A stretch of DNA of 64,000 nt, taken from the NCBI RefSeq assembly GCF_016859285.1, contig NC_053415.1, positions 14,463,501 to 14,527,500 on the forward strand, given 5' to 3'. Each line of letters starts with the position of its first letter. Position 1 is the stretch's first letter. The stretch is from Xiphias gladius (taxonomy: Eukaryota; Chordata; Actinopteri; Istiophoriformes; Xiphiidae). The position numbers were made by a program, and so were the translations under genes. Below are positions 24,501-49,700 of the stretch, one piece after another. The notes below the pieces were generated by a model. It did not search any database, had not been told where the DNA came from, and worked only from the letters and a program-made list of their open reading frames with translations.

Positions 24501-27500
24501 TCTTGTCAAGTGTCCATAACTGGTGTATAAACAAATAATGAAGGTATGATAATATTAAAAAAAATGGTCATATATATGTCTTTATATTTTATATGAATAT
24601 GGGGCATCTATATATGATATTTATTGATATTTATAATTTTTATTTGTGTCATTTTAATTCTGTGTAGTTATTTTTTAAGAAAGTATTTTTCACTCTCAAT
24701 GAAAACTGAGTAAACACGATCCACTGATGAAGGCCACAGGATGCAAGCTCCGGGGGCAATGTAGTAAGTGGACCTTGAATTAAGAATTTCTTTTTGTCAA
24801 GCTACCGTTTCTGATGTCATGAATGAACTTTCAGGCTCGATATGTTTTCATGAGTTTGTCTGTGATTGATTGGTACATGTCTATAAACAGCTAATAAATG
24901 TTTTATAAGACACTGTAATGACAGCTCCAGCAATAAATACTTTAAAAGTCTTTGTAACTTGTTACAACTGCATTATACCATGTTACAAACAATTTATTAA
25001 GTGCTTATATACATGCAAAATTAGTGGAGGTTAAAACAAAGTGTAGTCCCATGTGAAATAATGAGTATTAAACTACTACATTTACGGTGACAATGGGTGC
25101 TTGAAGAAGATTTAAAAAGTTTATTATTGCACTTCTGGTTCAGAATAGAAATAATATTCAAACACTGACTACCATGTTTAGGAATCATATTGAAAATAGA
25201 GGTTTAGACCTTTAAATAATTCACAGTGATCATGTGAGCGTTGGGGATCAGGTTCAGTCAGCAGTGGGACAGACATCAGACATGAGCCCACTTCACTGTT
25301 GCTTTGGCTCCACAGAGGCTGTCAAAATGAAATGACTGACAGGCAGTGGCATGAATCGAATCCCTGATGTCAACAACTCTGCCAAACTCTATGGAGGATA
25401 CGTCTCAAATTTTGCAGCTGCTGTTACATTCAGTAGGGCAAGTGAGAATAGTTTGTCTGGACATTTGATAAATGAATATTGAATCTGTAAGCTGAAGCTA
25501 GACTGAGCGAGAAAAATCTTGGTCCTCTTTTCAATGCTTCTGTGCTTTTAGAGCCCCTGAAAACATTATTTAATTTCTCTGTAACATTAAATATCCATCA
25601 TTGAATGGGCAGCAAAAACATCTTTAGGATTTATTAGTTCTCCTTCATACGTCATTGGTTTAAATAGATTTGATTGACAGCGACCGACAACCCACCGAGA
25701 GATTTTAATTCAGATTTAGCTAAATCCTGATTGGTGTATGGAAATACATAGTATCTCCTGTCTCATAACCGAACCACACCCACTTCAAAACAGTGAGAGG
25801 AGCACAAAACAAAAGATGCAGAAAATCTTTAGTGTTAAATAACCAAAAATTCTGTGTTCACATAGGCCCCATAGTTCATAGGAAGAAACTTGAGTTTTTG
25901 GGGCCTCTACTGTAGGTCAAAGAACATAACGTTAACATTTAGAGTCCCCACCACGTGGAAACTGAAACATCTACGAATTAGGTACAAGGCAGGGCAAATA
26001 TCTGAGCTCTTGATGTGTCATTTCAAAAGACAGATAAAAGGGGAGGCAGGATGTATAAAAGCACTTGCAGTAAAAGAAAATGGCAACTTCACTTCTGAAA
26101 GCGTGTGATGTTACATAAAGGGTAACTGATTCATCAGTCCAGCCAATCACTTTATTTGTCCCAAACGGACAATTGGTTGTGCAGCAGTGAAACTGAAAAA
26201 CAGGACAAAAACATAAAAGCAATAAAAGAGAACATAAACGCATTACATAAACATAGAAAGGAGTTTAGAAAAAGTCAGCTGTTAGTTTTGGCTAAAGAGC
26301 ATGTAGACCAAAACCAAAAGACAAGAGCACTCAGATCAAATAGTCCAGACCAGGTGTAGTTCTGGAGTCCATCTTATAACCTGTGGAGTGAGTCTAGCTG
26401 GTTGTAACAAACCTGAAGTAGCCTGTTAAGTATTTTCTCTTGGAAGAAATATTTGTCTTTTTGCTCACCACAAAACCAGCAACTTTGATGGGGAAATTAA
26501 CCTGCCAGGCACCGGCCCAAGAGGTGTTTAGTGAACCTACAAATGAATCTTTAACACTGACTGTACTGAATCCCCATTGTCCCTGAACGAATCAGTAGCT
26601 TTTAGCCGCGGAGCTCCCCTCACTGGTGACTGAGAGCACTGCTGTCAGCTCAGCCAGGATTTACAGTACATTGCCTTCTTGTTAAAAGCATATTAATGGG
26701 CTGTGAAACCCACACAAAAAGACATAATCTGATAACTTTGTTATAAATAGTCGACTAATGAGCTATTAATCTTATAAACAGTGGTTATATAGATAAAGAC
26801 TGTGTAAGGAGCAAGTTGGGCTGGATGGTTGGGTCAACAAAACATTGGACTTTAACATGGGAGAGCCCACTGTTTGTTCACAAACAACAATTAACAATGG
26901 CTTTTATCCTCTTAACAATAACCATGACCGTTTCCGAAGCTAAACCCTTTTTTTTTTTTAATTGTAGATGAAGGTCCCCTAACCTTAGTGAAGAAGTCAG
27001 CAAAGCCTTTATTTCAACCCACACAATGACCTTTTAACGGTTATAGAAGTCAAAGACAAATGATGTCGACCTGCTGAAAGCGGGTGACGGATCAGAAAAC
27101 GCTTCTATGTGTCATGGACAACCGTTGTATTTTGTTGTTTAATTTTGAAGACTTTTTGCAACAGAACTGAAGACAATGAATGCATCACCGTTATTAACAG
27201 TAATGTGTTCCATTACTGTTGAATATACTGAAGTGTATTTCAACAATGGTGCGATACCCTGTCTTAGATAAAAGTGAACAATCTCCATAGTCAGTGACTG
27301 CAAATCTTCGAACTGAACCGAACAAAATGGTTTGAATAAGCAAAGGGATTCTTAATTTGCACCTCTTCCCTGGACTTACTGTACATGAAATATAAGTTAG
27401 CTGCTTTCTGGCACCTGTAACTCCTATACAACGAGATTCACGCTCAGTTCTTCTGTGCATTCACGGAGGAGCTTTAAGTATCTGTAGCTGCGAGAGGTGA

Positions 27501-28680
27501 CAGGGGGTTCTCATGTCTCACCGGAGACCCGTTTCAACTGCACCCAGAGGTTAGGACAACACAAAAGACTCATTCAGTCAAAGACAATAAACCTCCTATC
27601 GTAGTGTAATCCAGATCACCTCATATTAGGTCTCATCCCATTTCGCAAAGCACAACAGCAGGAGAAATGAAAATAAATAAACTCCCCGTTGTTCTTTAGT
27701 TTACTTAATGTACATGTGATACTTTACCAAAGACAGATATGTCATTGCTTTATGATTTCATGAAGATGTATTTTCATTGTTAAATAATTCGTCTGACTGT
27801 AACCAGCCATTTTGAGTAATTTACATTTTTATGAGAAAATTAAAGGATTGTGCTTTTGCATATTTTAATTGGCCTTTAACAGTAAAAGGGGGTATTGGGT
27901 ATTCAAACCATGAAAAATTGTTAAATTGGATTCTATAACTTTGACTTGTTATTTCTAGACATATAAAAGTGTTGCAATAAAGATGAAATTTCATGCCAGT
28001 TCTGATTAAAATGGCGACTCTTGAATGGAGAATTATGTGTAAGGGGTCAGACAGAGTCAGTCTCACACTGAGCTCCATGTATTATACATCAGTACACAGT
28101 GATTAAAGTGTAATTAAAACTTGATTTTTCTACATAACTGATTTCCATCTCTTTATTGAATACATAAATATGTTTAGATGCAGATAAGCATTTACATAGA
28201 CTCACATCGTACGCTCAGTAATACGCCGCAGTGCAAGTACTTGAACCAGCTACTCCCAGGGCACGTGTTTTTAACCCCTGAGCATTCAGGACCCAAACTT
28301 GTTTACACTTCGTCCTCGACTGTCATTGAGCTTACACCTTATCTAGATGTTATGTTTTTGAGAACCTCAAATTAACACGGAACATTCCTGTCATTAAAAA
28401 GAGCAAAATTTATTCATGTATAATATTTGCCTTGACTTCCTATATGCTGTGTCAATCTCTCTACAATAACCTGAAATCACTGTTTTCTTGTCAACAGATG
28501 ACACAATAAAGCATTGTACAGCTGCTGCAGCTAGCAGCTAGAGCTAGCTTAGCTTGAGCACAAAGACGGGACTGAAAGCTCATTTCTTTAATCAGTTCAA
28601 AAAGCGAAGTGCCGGTTGGCGTATGCTAAGCTAATTAACTGCTCCTGGCTCATTATTTTCTAATTAGGCACCTATTTTTA
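21531..28680. other. Intergenic sp5-gad1, proximal part
   Basis: AT-rich, no gene recognised. T and A runs occur near 23779 and 23280. 26151-26188 (TTTATTTGTCCCAAACGGAC onward) resembles a widespread fish retroposon tail. A degraded 'gctaagctaa' repeat lies at 28500-28640. About 22040-22200 is non-repetitive and might be a conserved element. Confidence 0.5.
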
Positions 28681-28689
28681 TTATTATTT

Positions 28690-29135
28690 TTGCACTCGCT
28701 CAAGTAAAGTGGTGCATCAGACTGAGAAGTTACTGTCAAACCATTACTTCATGACCCACTACTCCATTACAAGTAAAAGTCCTGCATTCAAAATTAGTAA
28801 AAGTACAAAATCAGCAATGTGTACTTAAAGTATCAAAAGTAAAAATGCTGTTGAATCTCACCTTTTAGTGCAATGTCATTAAATTATTTTGTAGATGTGT
28901 TTGTGTGTAAGCAGCATTTTAATGTTTCATCTGGTTGAGTTTCAGCTAATTATAACTACTTTACATACAGTACTCTTAAGTAGTTAAATCTATCATATTT
29001 TACAAGCTGAAGTTACAGTTTGTACGTAAAATTTGCAGTAACTCGTGTCTATGACTGTCAAATAAATGCAATGGAGTAAAAAGAATTCTTATTTCACTAC
29101 TTGTAATATTGGTGAAAAGTAAAGTAAACCATCAT
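28690..29135. mobile_element. ACTTAAGTAAAAGTA dispersed element, copy B (degenerate)
   Basis: Keeps CCATTACAAGTAAAAGTCCTG, GTACTTAAAGTATCAAAAG and AAATGCAATGGAGTAAAAAG in family order; the ends are eroded. Confidence 0.6.
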
Positions 29136-31129
29136 CCTTACAAACTTACAAGTGACAAGTACGTTTTTACTGGGAGATTCACAATGAGTTCTTTAATGAG
29201 AAAACCACAAACAGCGATTCTCACACACCACTGCCCTCTTCCAGTGTGTTACTGTTCACGCTAAGTTTGTTCTCAGCACCTCCTAGTGGTGAAATATTAT
29301 ATGTTCTCTCACTCTTAATGTTTTGAGTTGTCATGTTTTGTGCTGCTCTTCAGGTGATTCAGAGCTAAACAGGAATAGCTCTCGAAGAAAGTGGTCCGGA
29401 TGTCAATTCACAGATGTCTGCCAGCTAATCACTAAATGGATTTTCATAGAAATTGTGTCAGTAATATGGCCATTGATCTCACTCATTCATTGGTAACTAC
29501 TCAGTATTTCCTCTATGTTGTTATCAAATATTTCCAATTAAACAGTTATCTGAAAAGCTCAGATTTGATAAAGCAATGTAAGAAATGTTAAAGACTTTAT
29601 TTTTTTTGGGGGGGGGGGGGCTCATAGCCCCAGTTCTTTTGAAAGTCTGGCTACAGCCCTGAAACGGTCACAGAAGATTGTTGGCGATGGTATCACAGCT
29701 CTACCTGCTTCAGTGCGATCAAACGGGGGTTTTCACACAGTGCAGCATTAGCCCATTTCATTCTTAATCCTCAGCACTGAGCTCTGGGTTAAGAGTCAAA
29801 TGTCGCCAGCACGCGTCTTCTCTCAGTAGGTTTGCCGGAGGCTGAGCTTTTGAATTGTTGCCTATGAGCTGATTTAGGAATTTAACTCTGATCAAACTTC
29901 CGTTTCTGTGATTGTGATTAATCTGTGCCTGCCACCTGAGTTTAATTTATCTATTTGTTTTTGTAAATTTCTACATGAGGTACTTTTGTTCGCCTCTGTA
30001 TTTTCAAACATGACGACCTGCACTGCTATAGGAGGACATACTCCAGGCAGCCTGATTGTGTCTAAAGCCAGACCTGCGCGTAGCTCTCCCAGTTCACTGG
30101 CAGCTGCAGGCTCACAAAGAAACAAGAACAGCACCAGGCGATGTTTGTTCCCTCAGGGAGATTTCTTATTTCTTTCTCTGGCAATTCAGACAATTAGACG
30201 TGTTCAAATTAGAGTTTGTCCACAGATTGAAGTGAAAATAATCACTGTCACAAATACAGGAATGGTCTGTCTCACTGACATCTCCCCTCCTCTCTCACTT
30301 ACACACACTCTGTAGGTTTGGATCATACCCCATCTTGTGGACAGTCTGATACAGCTACTGGTGAAAATCAATACCACCTCCTCTCCCTTTGGTTTTTGAA
30401 TCTTTTGTTGTATTTTTTTTTTTTTTTACACCACTCCTGTGAAACTGAGAGACAAAAAACAGAAAATCTGCTTGGTTATTTGTTTAATTGTGTATTTTCC
30501 AGAGTTCGATATAAAATGAAATCATAAGGGCCTTGAAGGATACGTCCACAAATTTTCAATTTGGTCTCAATACAAATGCTCACATGCCCATTTGTACGTT
30601 GACAGGTCACTGTAATAGTTCCCTCCAGTTCCATACCAGCTGTTTCCCAAAGTTACACTGTTTTTAGTACAAAATCCTCACGTTGTGTTTCCAGGGATGG
30701 TGTTTCCTCTCCAATCTGTGACGTAAAAAAAGCAACAGAGAATGAATTTTTCAACAGAAGGACTGTAACTTGGGAAGACACGCACTTGATTTAACTCACT
30801 CGGGCTGGTGAAGCCTCTTTGTTGTCTTCAGCTGAACGTAAAGATTGGTTTTACACAGACATGGGATTTTGTCTCATCAAGCACATTAGGAAGGGACCTC
30901 TTCAACACCAGTAGGGGTAGGAGGAAACAATTAGTCAAAACAGCCAGTTGTCCTTCAGTGTACATATGGGCATGTAGATATTGTTTTAAGACAGACTTGA
31001 AAAATGTGAACATATCCTTTAAGGCAGTTCCTACATTTGTACCTAGTCCTGAATTGTAGAGGGACCTAGTGTCAAAATCTAGTCTTCATTATCTATCTTA
31101 TCATTACAGATCAATATTTTGTCAAACGA
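29136..31129. other. Intergenic sp5-gad1, distal part
   Basis: No gene recognised. A G13 run is at 29608-29620 and a T-run near 30411-30427. The open frame at 29908-30315 shows no recognisable domain. Confidence 0.5.
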
Positions 31130-31880
31130 CCAAATCCTGCCTGACTCACAGCAGTTCGTGGAGGGAGGAACCGAGGGCGTCGATGGAGGCCCGAGGTTCA
31201 GTTTTGCCCCTAATCAAGCCCGGGGGGTCTTTAGAGAAGTCAGGCCTTCAAAGGCAAAAAAAACAAACAAACAACTCATGGGCAGCGTGTGGAGCTGTCC
31301 GGTGCTGAAACACGCTACACCCTCAAATACCCTCCCACGTGTATCAATTACACCCCGTGTTCGTTATCAGCAGTCGCGCAACATGTGACATAACCTGTAA
31401 TCGGACTCATAACGCTCCATCACCAGAGTCCGTCAAATCTCCTGGGGACTAGGAGTGGTTGATCTCCGCCTGCGATTTGCTGTCCCTCCTGCACGGCCGC
31501 TCCTATGTCCCCGCGTTCACGCACGACGGTGACGCGTTCCAGATCTCGATGGGTCGGCTTATAATTAGCTCCGTGAAGTATTTCTGGCGTGGCCCCGTTC
31601 GGGCTCTGCCCCCCCCTGCGGGAGCCATCATTGGTTTCTCACTGCCACCTTGCGGACTGTCGGGATGTCGTCCTCTCACCGTCGTCATGGTGTCGTGGGT
31701 AACATCTTCACCGTTTCAGCGCCAATCCGTGCGCGGGGACAGTGGGGGGGGTAAGATGTCTGGGACGGGTGAATATTGTGGGTTTCGTGACGGGTAGCGT
31801 TAAGATCATCCGCGAGGCGTTCGTTGCTGATCTCCGTTCACGAGATGGCAAAATCATTCACGTGATCGGACGGGCAGAAA
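31130..31880. promoter_or_regulatory. CpG-rich block upstream of gad1
   Basis: A segment of about 750 bases, unusually rich in CpG and GC for this AT-rich neighbourhood (for example around 31490-31560 and 31670-31740). No conserved open frame was recognised. It lies about 1.7-2.5 kb before the gad1 ATG, and about 0.5 kb before the putative non-coding exon. It is likely an unmethylated promoter-type island serving gad1, or an unannotated non-coding transcript. Confidence 0.45.
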
Positions 31881-32399
31881 TACATAGATAAAAACAATTA
31901 AAGGAGTATTTAGGTTCTTGATTGTGTCGCTTTCTTTAATGTTGTCCTCTTCTTGTTTTTTTTGGTTTTTTTTTTTTGTTTTTTTTTTCCTCAAGACCAA
32001 AAACCAGCGGTCTCCCCCCCTCCCCTCTTCGATCCCGATCCCGCCTCACGTAATGTGTTGCTCATAGCATCAAACTTCCAAGTCCATGTTCGTGACCAGG
32101 ATTCAAACCAGAGCTACATAGATCCCGAAGAAAATCAACATTTCCAAAAAAAAAAAAAGGGGGAAAAAAAAAAAAGAAGTCACACTTCAGGGGCCGAAAG
32201 AGGCGCCATTCAGTGTCAAACCTGCAGACCGTCTGCAGGCTGGTCTGCTCCACACACATGCAGCACCGGCGGAGGTAGTGTTTCCCGTGACTCATTCGTG
32301 CGCAATGACAACAAACAGACAGGGCTCGCTTTACATGTCAGACAATCATACCTACTACAACAAAAGCAAGGTCATCCTGGCTCGGATCTAGTGGAGGAC

Positions 32400-32580
32400 T
32401 GAAGCTCCGGTCGGGTTTTTTCTTTTTTTCTTTTTTCTTCTTCTTCTGCCCGGAGTGTACCAAAGAGCGCAGCCTTCTCTCCTTCAGGACTTAATTTGGT
32501 GGTAAATTGACTTTCGGTATTTTTTTTTTTTTTCCCCCACCCTTGGACTGCACCTGTTCACCTAGATACCCATAATCACG
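32400..32580 (+). other. gad1: Probable non-coding first exon of gad1
   Basis: The segment ends in a strong donor (CACG|GTGAGT, GT at 32581-32582) about 1 kb before the gad1 start codon. Mammalian GAD1 also has a non-coding exon upstream of the ATG exon. A weak acceptor candidate (GGCACAG ending 33600) precedes the ATG at 33617. The 5' limit is not determined; T-rich runs flank the segment. Confidence 0.4.
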
Positions 32581-33516
32581 GTGAGTGGCTTTATTCATTT
32601 GTGGACTCATCTGTGTAACAAGGCAAAACTGAGTGAACTCTTGTCTATTGTCATTGGAGATGCTCTAACAGGTGTTTTGATAAGGTTTACTCCATATAAC
32701 CGTGGGACGTTAGTGACATCATTTGGCCTGTAGTTAGTCTGTGAATTGAATCTGTGCGGAAACTGTTTCTGCTGTTTATTCTCCTCCAGCCTTTAACGGT
32801 GTTGTTTGTAGAGAGGGATGCCGGTCGTCTTTTTTTTTTTTCCGTGGGTGACTTTCACCTGCATCACAGTCAACAATGCAACAAGGTGATTAACCTTGAG
32901 CTGGTCTCTGTCTGGCAAGTTTGTGAAGCCAGAGCGAGGATACTGGCGACCCTTCAGGCCACATGAATCTGCTCTTTGTGGGCTTTTACTTGCTTTTTTT
33001 TTTTTTTTTTTTTGCATATGGCCTTACCTCCCTCCACATCTTCAGTACCAATTTGGAGCTTCTGATATCTGTCTTTTTCAGAGCCTCAGCTAGAACAATT
33101 AGAACAATCAGGCTTGTGTCCTATATTATTCGGGTGACACACATCGAGCTCCCCGGCGGCCGCTAACTCTCATCCATCCTGAGCAGGATCAAGATACGAC
33201 GGTGAAGTAATCTGCTCCTGTCAGAGGCTTTTTTTTTTTAATGGTTAAATTAGGTGCACTGGGGATTTTTCTTCTCTTTTGTCAGCGAAGAGTTTGTCAT
33301 CCACTGTGTATTATTTGTATTTTTGTGTCCTGTGCCGACCGACTGAATGTCTCAACTTGTAAAACAGATTGTGCCCTTGTCCTCTACAGGTCTGTGTCGC
33401 CAAGTTAAGCATCTCTTTCAGTGTTGACGCGCAAGAAGCACATATTTAAAACACTACTGCCAGCGAGCCTTACTTTTTCATCTTGGATCGTAAAAAGAGA
33501 GATTTTTTTTTTTTTT

Positions 33517-33552
33517 GGGGGGTGGGGGGGTGGGGTGGGGGTTGGGGGGGGG
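33517..33552 (+). other. G-run tract, potential G-quadruplex, before gad1 ATG
   Basis: A 36-base block of G runs (6, 7, 4, 5 and 9 long) separated by single or double T, following a 14-T run. It lies 64 bases upstream of the start codon. It could form a G-quadruplex in DNA or, if transcribed, in the leader RNA. Confidence 0.6.
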
Positions 33553-33616
33553 TAAATAAATTAAAAAGTGACCAGGCTTTTTAAGGTGAGGACTGTGGCA
33601 CAGGGTCTTGGGAGTG

Positions 33617-44932
<11,316 letters not shown>

Positions 44933-46580
44933 GGGCCATACCTGTGTTGTAAAGCCCCCCCCCCCTCCAAACATTTGTCTTTTTTTACTCTAGAGAGCCT
45001 TGAGCTTGGCTTCATGCGACTTTTGTCTTATACAGACGTTGAGATTTTTGCTTACAGGTCTTTTCTGGCAATGCACAACAAATAATAGTATGCCCCGTGT
45101 CACTTCTCTGTCTCCTCTGTCTTTAGCAGCAATGATATATATTTAAAACATTTGCACACACATAAGCACACTGGTATTCTTGCTAAACCATATGTTAAGT
45201 GTAATGTCAATGTAATGAGTTTAACACAGGTTCCTTTTCATGTAAATATGAAAAAAGCAAGAATACCTGAGCACTTCGATGATTCTGTCATATAGCAGCT
45301 ATAAAAATGTAATTTTACTGTTGTACTGTATGAAGATCAGTATTAAAAACAGAATGGGATCATAATATTTTTTCACAAGTGACAGAGCACAATGTAGGGA
45401 ACCTTACAGCATTGACATAAATAGTATTATTGTAAAATATACATATGATGTTCTGAATGTTGGTGCTCCATGTCGTCTATGTAATTATCAAGCCAGATGC
45501 ACCGCCATATTGTATCCTAGCAGTTACCTCCCTTCATATTACGTGAGTGGGAATATATAACACAGTCATTGTAACAGGTACTGTACTTGATTGCTGTGTT
45601 TTTAGAGATTTTTGTGTAGATTGTGTATAGTATTGTTACATTGCCTTTGTGCCAAATGTGTCCAAGTTTTACAGTGAGAAAATCCTATAGATAAATCAAC
45701 GATACAGTATAATATGTAATAGAATAATCACTTTATTTATATCGAGAGATTATAATTGTGAATAGGCTAATCTGCTGTTCTGTTCCATTTGTAATGTATC
45801 CTCCTTCATATTTGGAAACTGTATTATATCACAATGTTTTGGATAACATTGAAGTCTTTTAGTGTATTTGTGAACCAAAGAAGGGGTTTGTGACATTTAT
45901 GAACATGTACATGACCCTTATTCTCCCTCATGGATGAATTCAGATGTTTATATAAAAATACCTAATCCGCTGTCCTTAACTTTAGTGCAATCTATGTTGT
46001 GTAACTGTGCAATGTCATTGTGATTCACTGACTGAATGTTGTCCAGACACTTGGCTAGCTGGGGGAGGCTTGGCTGGCAGTGCGGCTGCTACTGCCGGTG
46101 CTTTGTTAAGGGTAAAAAGCACAATGCTAAACCATGATCATGGGGCAGCTTATATTCTAGGGACATATGATTGTCTGTATTATAATGTGTTCAGTGGAGT
46201 AAAACTATAATATGCAAAATTTTGTTTTGTCTTAACATGCTCTATGTAGGCACACTTTTATGTTGAGAAAAACAATGTGAGAAACTGGGATTATTTACTA
46301 TTAAGAATTTTGCTTGAACAATGAAATGCACAGTGTTTGCTACTGTCGTAAGATTTATTGAACAATTGTACAGTCACAAATTAGTGGGGTAAAATGTCTC
46401 TTGTCAAACTCAATGTAGGCACTTTAGCTTCACGCCATCTTTTGCAGAGCATTACTGTTGTATCCACAGTGCTAATAAAGGCATGAGCTGTAGAACAACT
46501 GTGGGCACGATTTTTGCAGTTTGTGAAAAAGGATCTTTAAACTTTACAAATAAATATGTATGAAGAACAACACTGATGTG
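44933..46580 (+). other. gad1: gad1 3'UTR
   Basis: Long AT-rich untranslated sequence after the TAA stop. AATAAA signals occur at 46474-46479 and 46549-46554, so the UTR is about 1.6 kb if the distal signals are used. A C-run follows the stop at about 44958. Small open frames here are not gene-like. Confidence 0.55.
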
Positions 46581-46679
46581 AGAGCCTCTTGGAGAAGACC
46601 TATCTTAACCTTTGCTTGTAGCTGACATTACCTTTACATCTTAATTGTTTGGGGTACCACAGACCCCAATGCTGTATGC

Positions 46680-46727
46680 ATGATGATGATGATGATGATA
46701 ATAATAATAATAATGATAATAATAATT
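46680..46727. repeat. (ATG)n-(ATA)n trinucleotide microsatellite
   Basis: GAT repeats passing into AAT repeats, just after the gad1 3'UTR. Confidence 0.9.
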
Positions 46728-49700
46728 ATGTGATAACCCTTCCCTTTTCCACAAACTGGGCTTGCACATTAAAGCTGACAAAATACAGAAATAACCATAA
46801 AGCATTGTTAATACACCAAATAAGGGAATGATTCATGTTTTATTTGTTACATGAGTTGTGCATGAGCAAATATATACCCCTTTTGTTAAAAATGTCATTC
46901 ACTCACAAAACAACATATGTTTTGCTATGTTGTGTCTTGACTTTGGAGGCAGTTGTATGCCAGAGAGGTTAAACCTCTTATGAACAAACTGTTATAAAAC
47001 TTATATAGAACAGAAATACATATAGACTACTCACTTTATTTGTTTTTTTGGAGGGGTTGTGCTTTGTGAAAAGTACTGTCAACACCAATCACAGATAGAC
47101 AATAATGAATATCCATTTTCTTTAAACATGTTTTACAGCTGGAGTCTCTGAAACCATAAACAGAAGTAATGCATTACTTTCTGCAGCTGACTTCTGATTC
47201 ATCTCATCGGTTCTAAATCGTGTTCAAGAGCAATTCTCGTAGGATTAGCAAAGGTTATGAAGTATCAAGGTGATAAAAACAATGTTAAGTATGTTGCTTT
47301 TGAGTTGATAAAGAGAGCCTGGGTTCTCCGGGACCCAAAAAAGACACTCACTATTCATCAGTCATTGTCAGAGACAGCTGAAGATGCATTCAAGGACGGA
47401 TGTATGCATCTAGGTGGTGACAGCTAACAGATGAGAAGACTTTCTCTGTGCTGGTATTCAACCTTTAGACAAATGTATCCAAAATAAATTCAATACATGG
47501 GGATAAATGACAGTGTGGTAAAATAATTAATTTACACAGTCTATATTAAAACCCGCAGTAAAGGGCAATTTCGGGTAAATGCGCATGTATTCCATTTTAA
47601 TTTTTTTTTTTATCTTCCTTTTTTCACTTACATTTTTCAATCCGCCGAGCTGCCACCAACCATTGGTCAGATTAATCAGCCTGGAGGGACTTTTTATTGG
47701 CTGATCATCTCACAGCTGAGATCTCACAAGAACTCCCTGCCAATTCCTTTACCCCACTCATTACTCACACTTTTAAGATATTTATCATAAAACACATTAG
47801 ACTTTGCTCTCTTAACATTTTTTTTTTTCCCGAGGAGGCTATTTCAAGGCTCTGCCTGGCTGCATTTTATTACTTCACAGCCATAGAGGGACTGGCTGTT
47901 TCAGTGGCTCGCCTCCCATCCTCCACCAGGCAGACGCTGTTTCTTTGTTTCATGGTTGAGTGAAGCAATCATTACAGACTCGGTGTCACTGCCTGCTTTG
48001 TAAAGTTAAAGGGAACAGAGGAATAAAGGAATAACCACTCATAATCGGGTAATAGAAATGATAACCCTTGATTTCTAGCCATATCTAAAGGGAGAGTGGT
48101 TTTGTTTTTTGTTTGTCACTGTAAGGATGGTAGTATCACTGGAGGTTAAACATGCCAAAGCGTAATGACATGGCTAATTTGGAAGCAGGTGCTGTAGAAT
48201 CTTATAATGATTAGATGCAAATGAAATCAAACCTTCAGCTCCTGTAGTTTTTCACAGTCTAGTAACTCTGGATATGAATGAATGGACACCCAAAGTAAGT
48301 CCATGCAGATATCAGTCAGTCTATTCAGAACAATTCAAAAATATTTCATCAAATTATTTATATTTGGTATGTAATGGTAAGTTAAGTTTGGAAGAAGCAG
48401 GGTTGTAAAATCAATATTTAGCAGTATTTCATCAAGAATCAGTAACACCATCAGTTTTACTTATGAGCATAATTAAACTTTGATCAAGAGGAGATCAGGT
48501 CAGTAAAATGAGAAGGAGCTGGAGCAGTTCTGTTTTTGCAGAAGCTTCTGTCTCTGGAGGGCGAGTGGGCTGGCTCAGAACACCAGACTGTGAAACACTT
48601 AATGTCTGTCTCTGCACTGGTCTGTTCACCCTCCATTTCACACCTGGCACGCACACTCACACACTCACACACATACACACACGAAGGATTCGGCACTCAT
48701 TATGATACTGCAAATGAAGCAAAGACAGTCAAAGTTAATCAAATGCACTGCCTTTCCACCTTGGGCACATCTGATGGACACATTTTTTGTTTACGAGTAT
48801 TTTGAGGGCGAGGCAAAGTTCCCTCTGAAACACAGTAGGTCGCTCACCCATCTATACCTTCTTAGTTGTGTTACTCCTCTCTCTTATATATCTATGAATC
48901 TTGTCAGTGGTTTCCCGATGTGCCAAATATATCTCCTGCCCCTGGGAATCACTGCCACATTAGCTTCGTGATAGATACTGACATTCCCTTTGTGTAAGGC
49001 AAGTCTAATGAAATGATGATGATGATATTGACTGCGGGCTGCTTGCCAGCCCTTCCCCCCTTTTCTCCGCACACCATTCATGCACATGTGCAACTATGGC
49101 CACAATTTAGCCTGAAAATAATTGCTTTGTAAAAACCTTTTACCTCGTATTTACTTAATAATCCACAGTTCAACGATGGTAACATTTTTGCTTTCGTGTT
49201 TGTTCAATTTAAAGGTTAATAATTATGTGTCCTTGTGCATTAAAAGGTGTGTATTTGCCTCCACAATCTGTTCATTTTGTTCTCAATTCAAGCCAAAAAG
49301 CAAGCATGCTTGACATTAAAAAACAGCGGTAATAGACTCAATCCCAACACTTTAAGGCATCTGACTTCTAAAGTATTTATAATGGGTTACACTTATCTAA
49401 ATAGCCTCCTCTTATTGACTGCGTGTCCACGGCATGATTAATCTCGGCAGAAGGTAAATTTTAAGCAGGAGATTAATAGTCCAGAGACTGTAACTTGCCT
49501 GTCTCCATGGCTGGGGAGTGTAAACCTAATGTGCTGCTTGTTAAAGTTGACAGGCTGCAAGTAAACGTCTCTGTTGGACATTTTCTAAAGGAATAAGCAT
49601 GAGCCCAAGAGCACTGCAGCTAAACAAGTGTCCGTGTGCTGATTTCTATCATGCATGCCAAATGAATAAAAAAACCCAGCACATGACTAGATTATAGTGC

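Noticed and set aside
29598-29640. G13 run followed by CTCATAGCCCC
   Set aside because: Probably an eroded transposon end or sequencing-prone homopolymer; no partner end was found.
31710-31740. REST/NRSF (RE1) site candidate TTCAGCGCCAATCC in the CpG block
   Set aside because: Only the left half matches the RE1 consensus; the right half does not.
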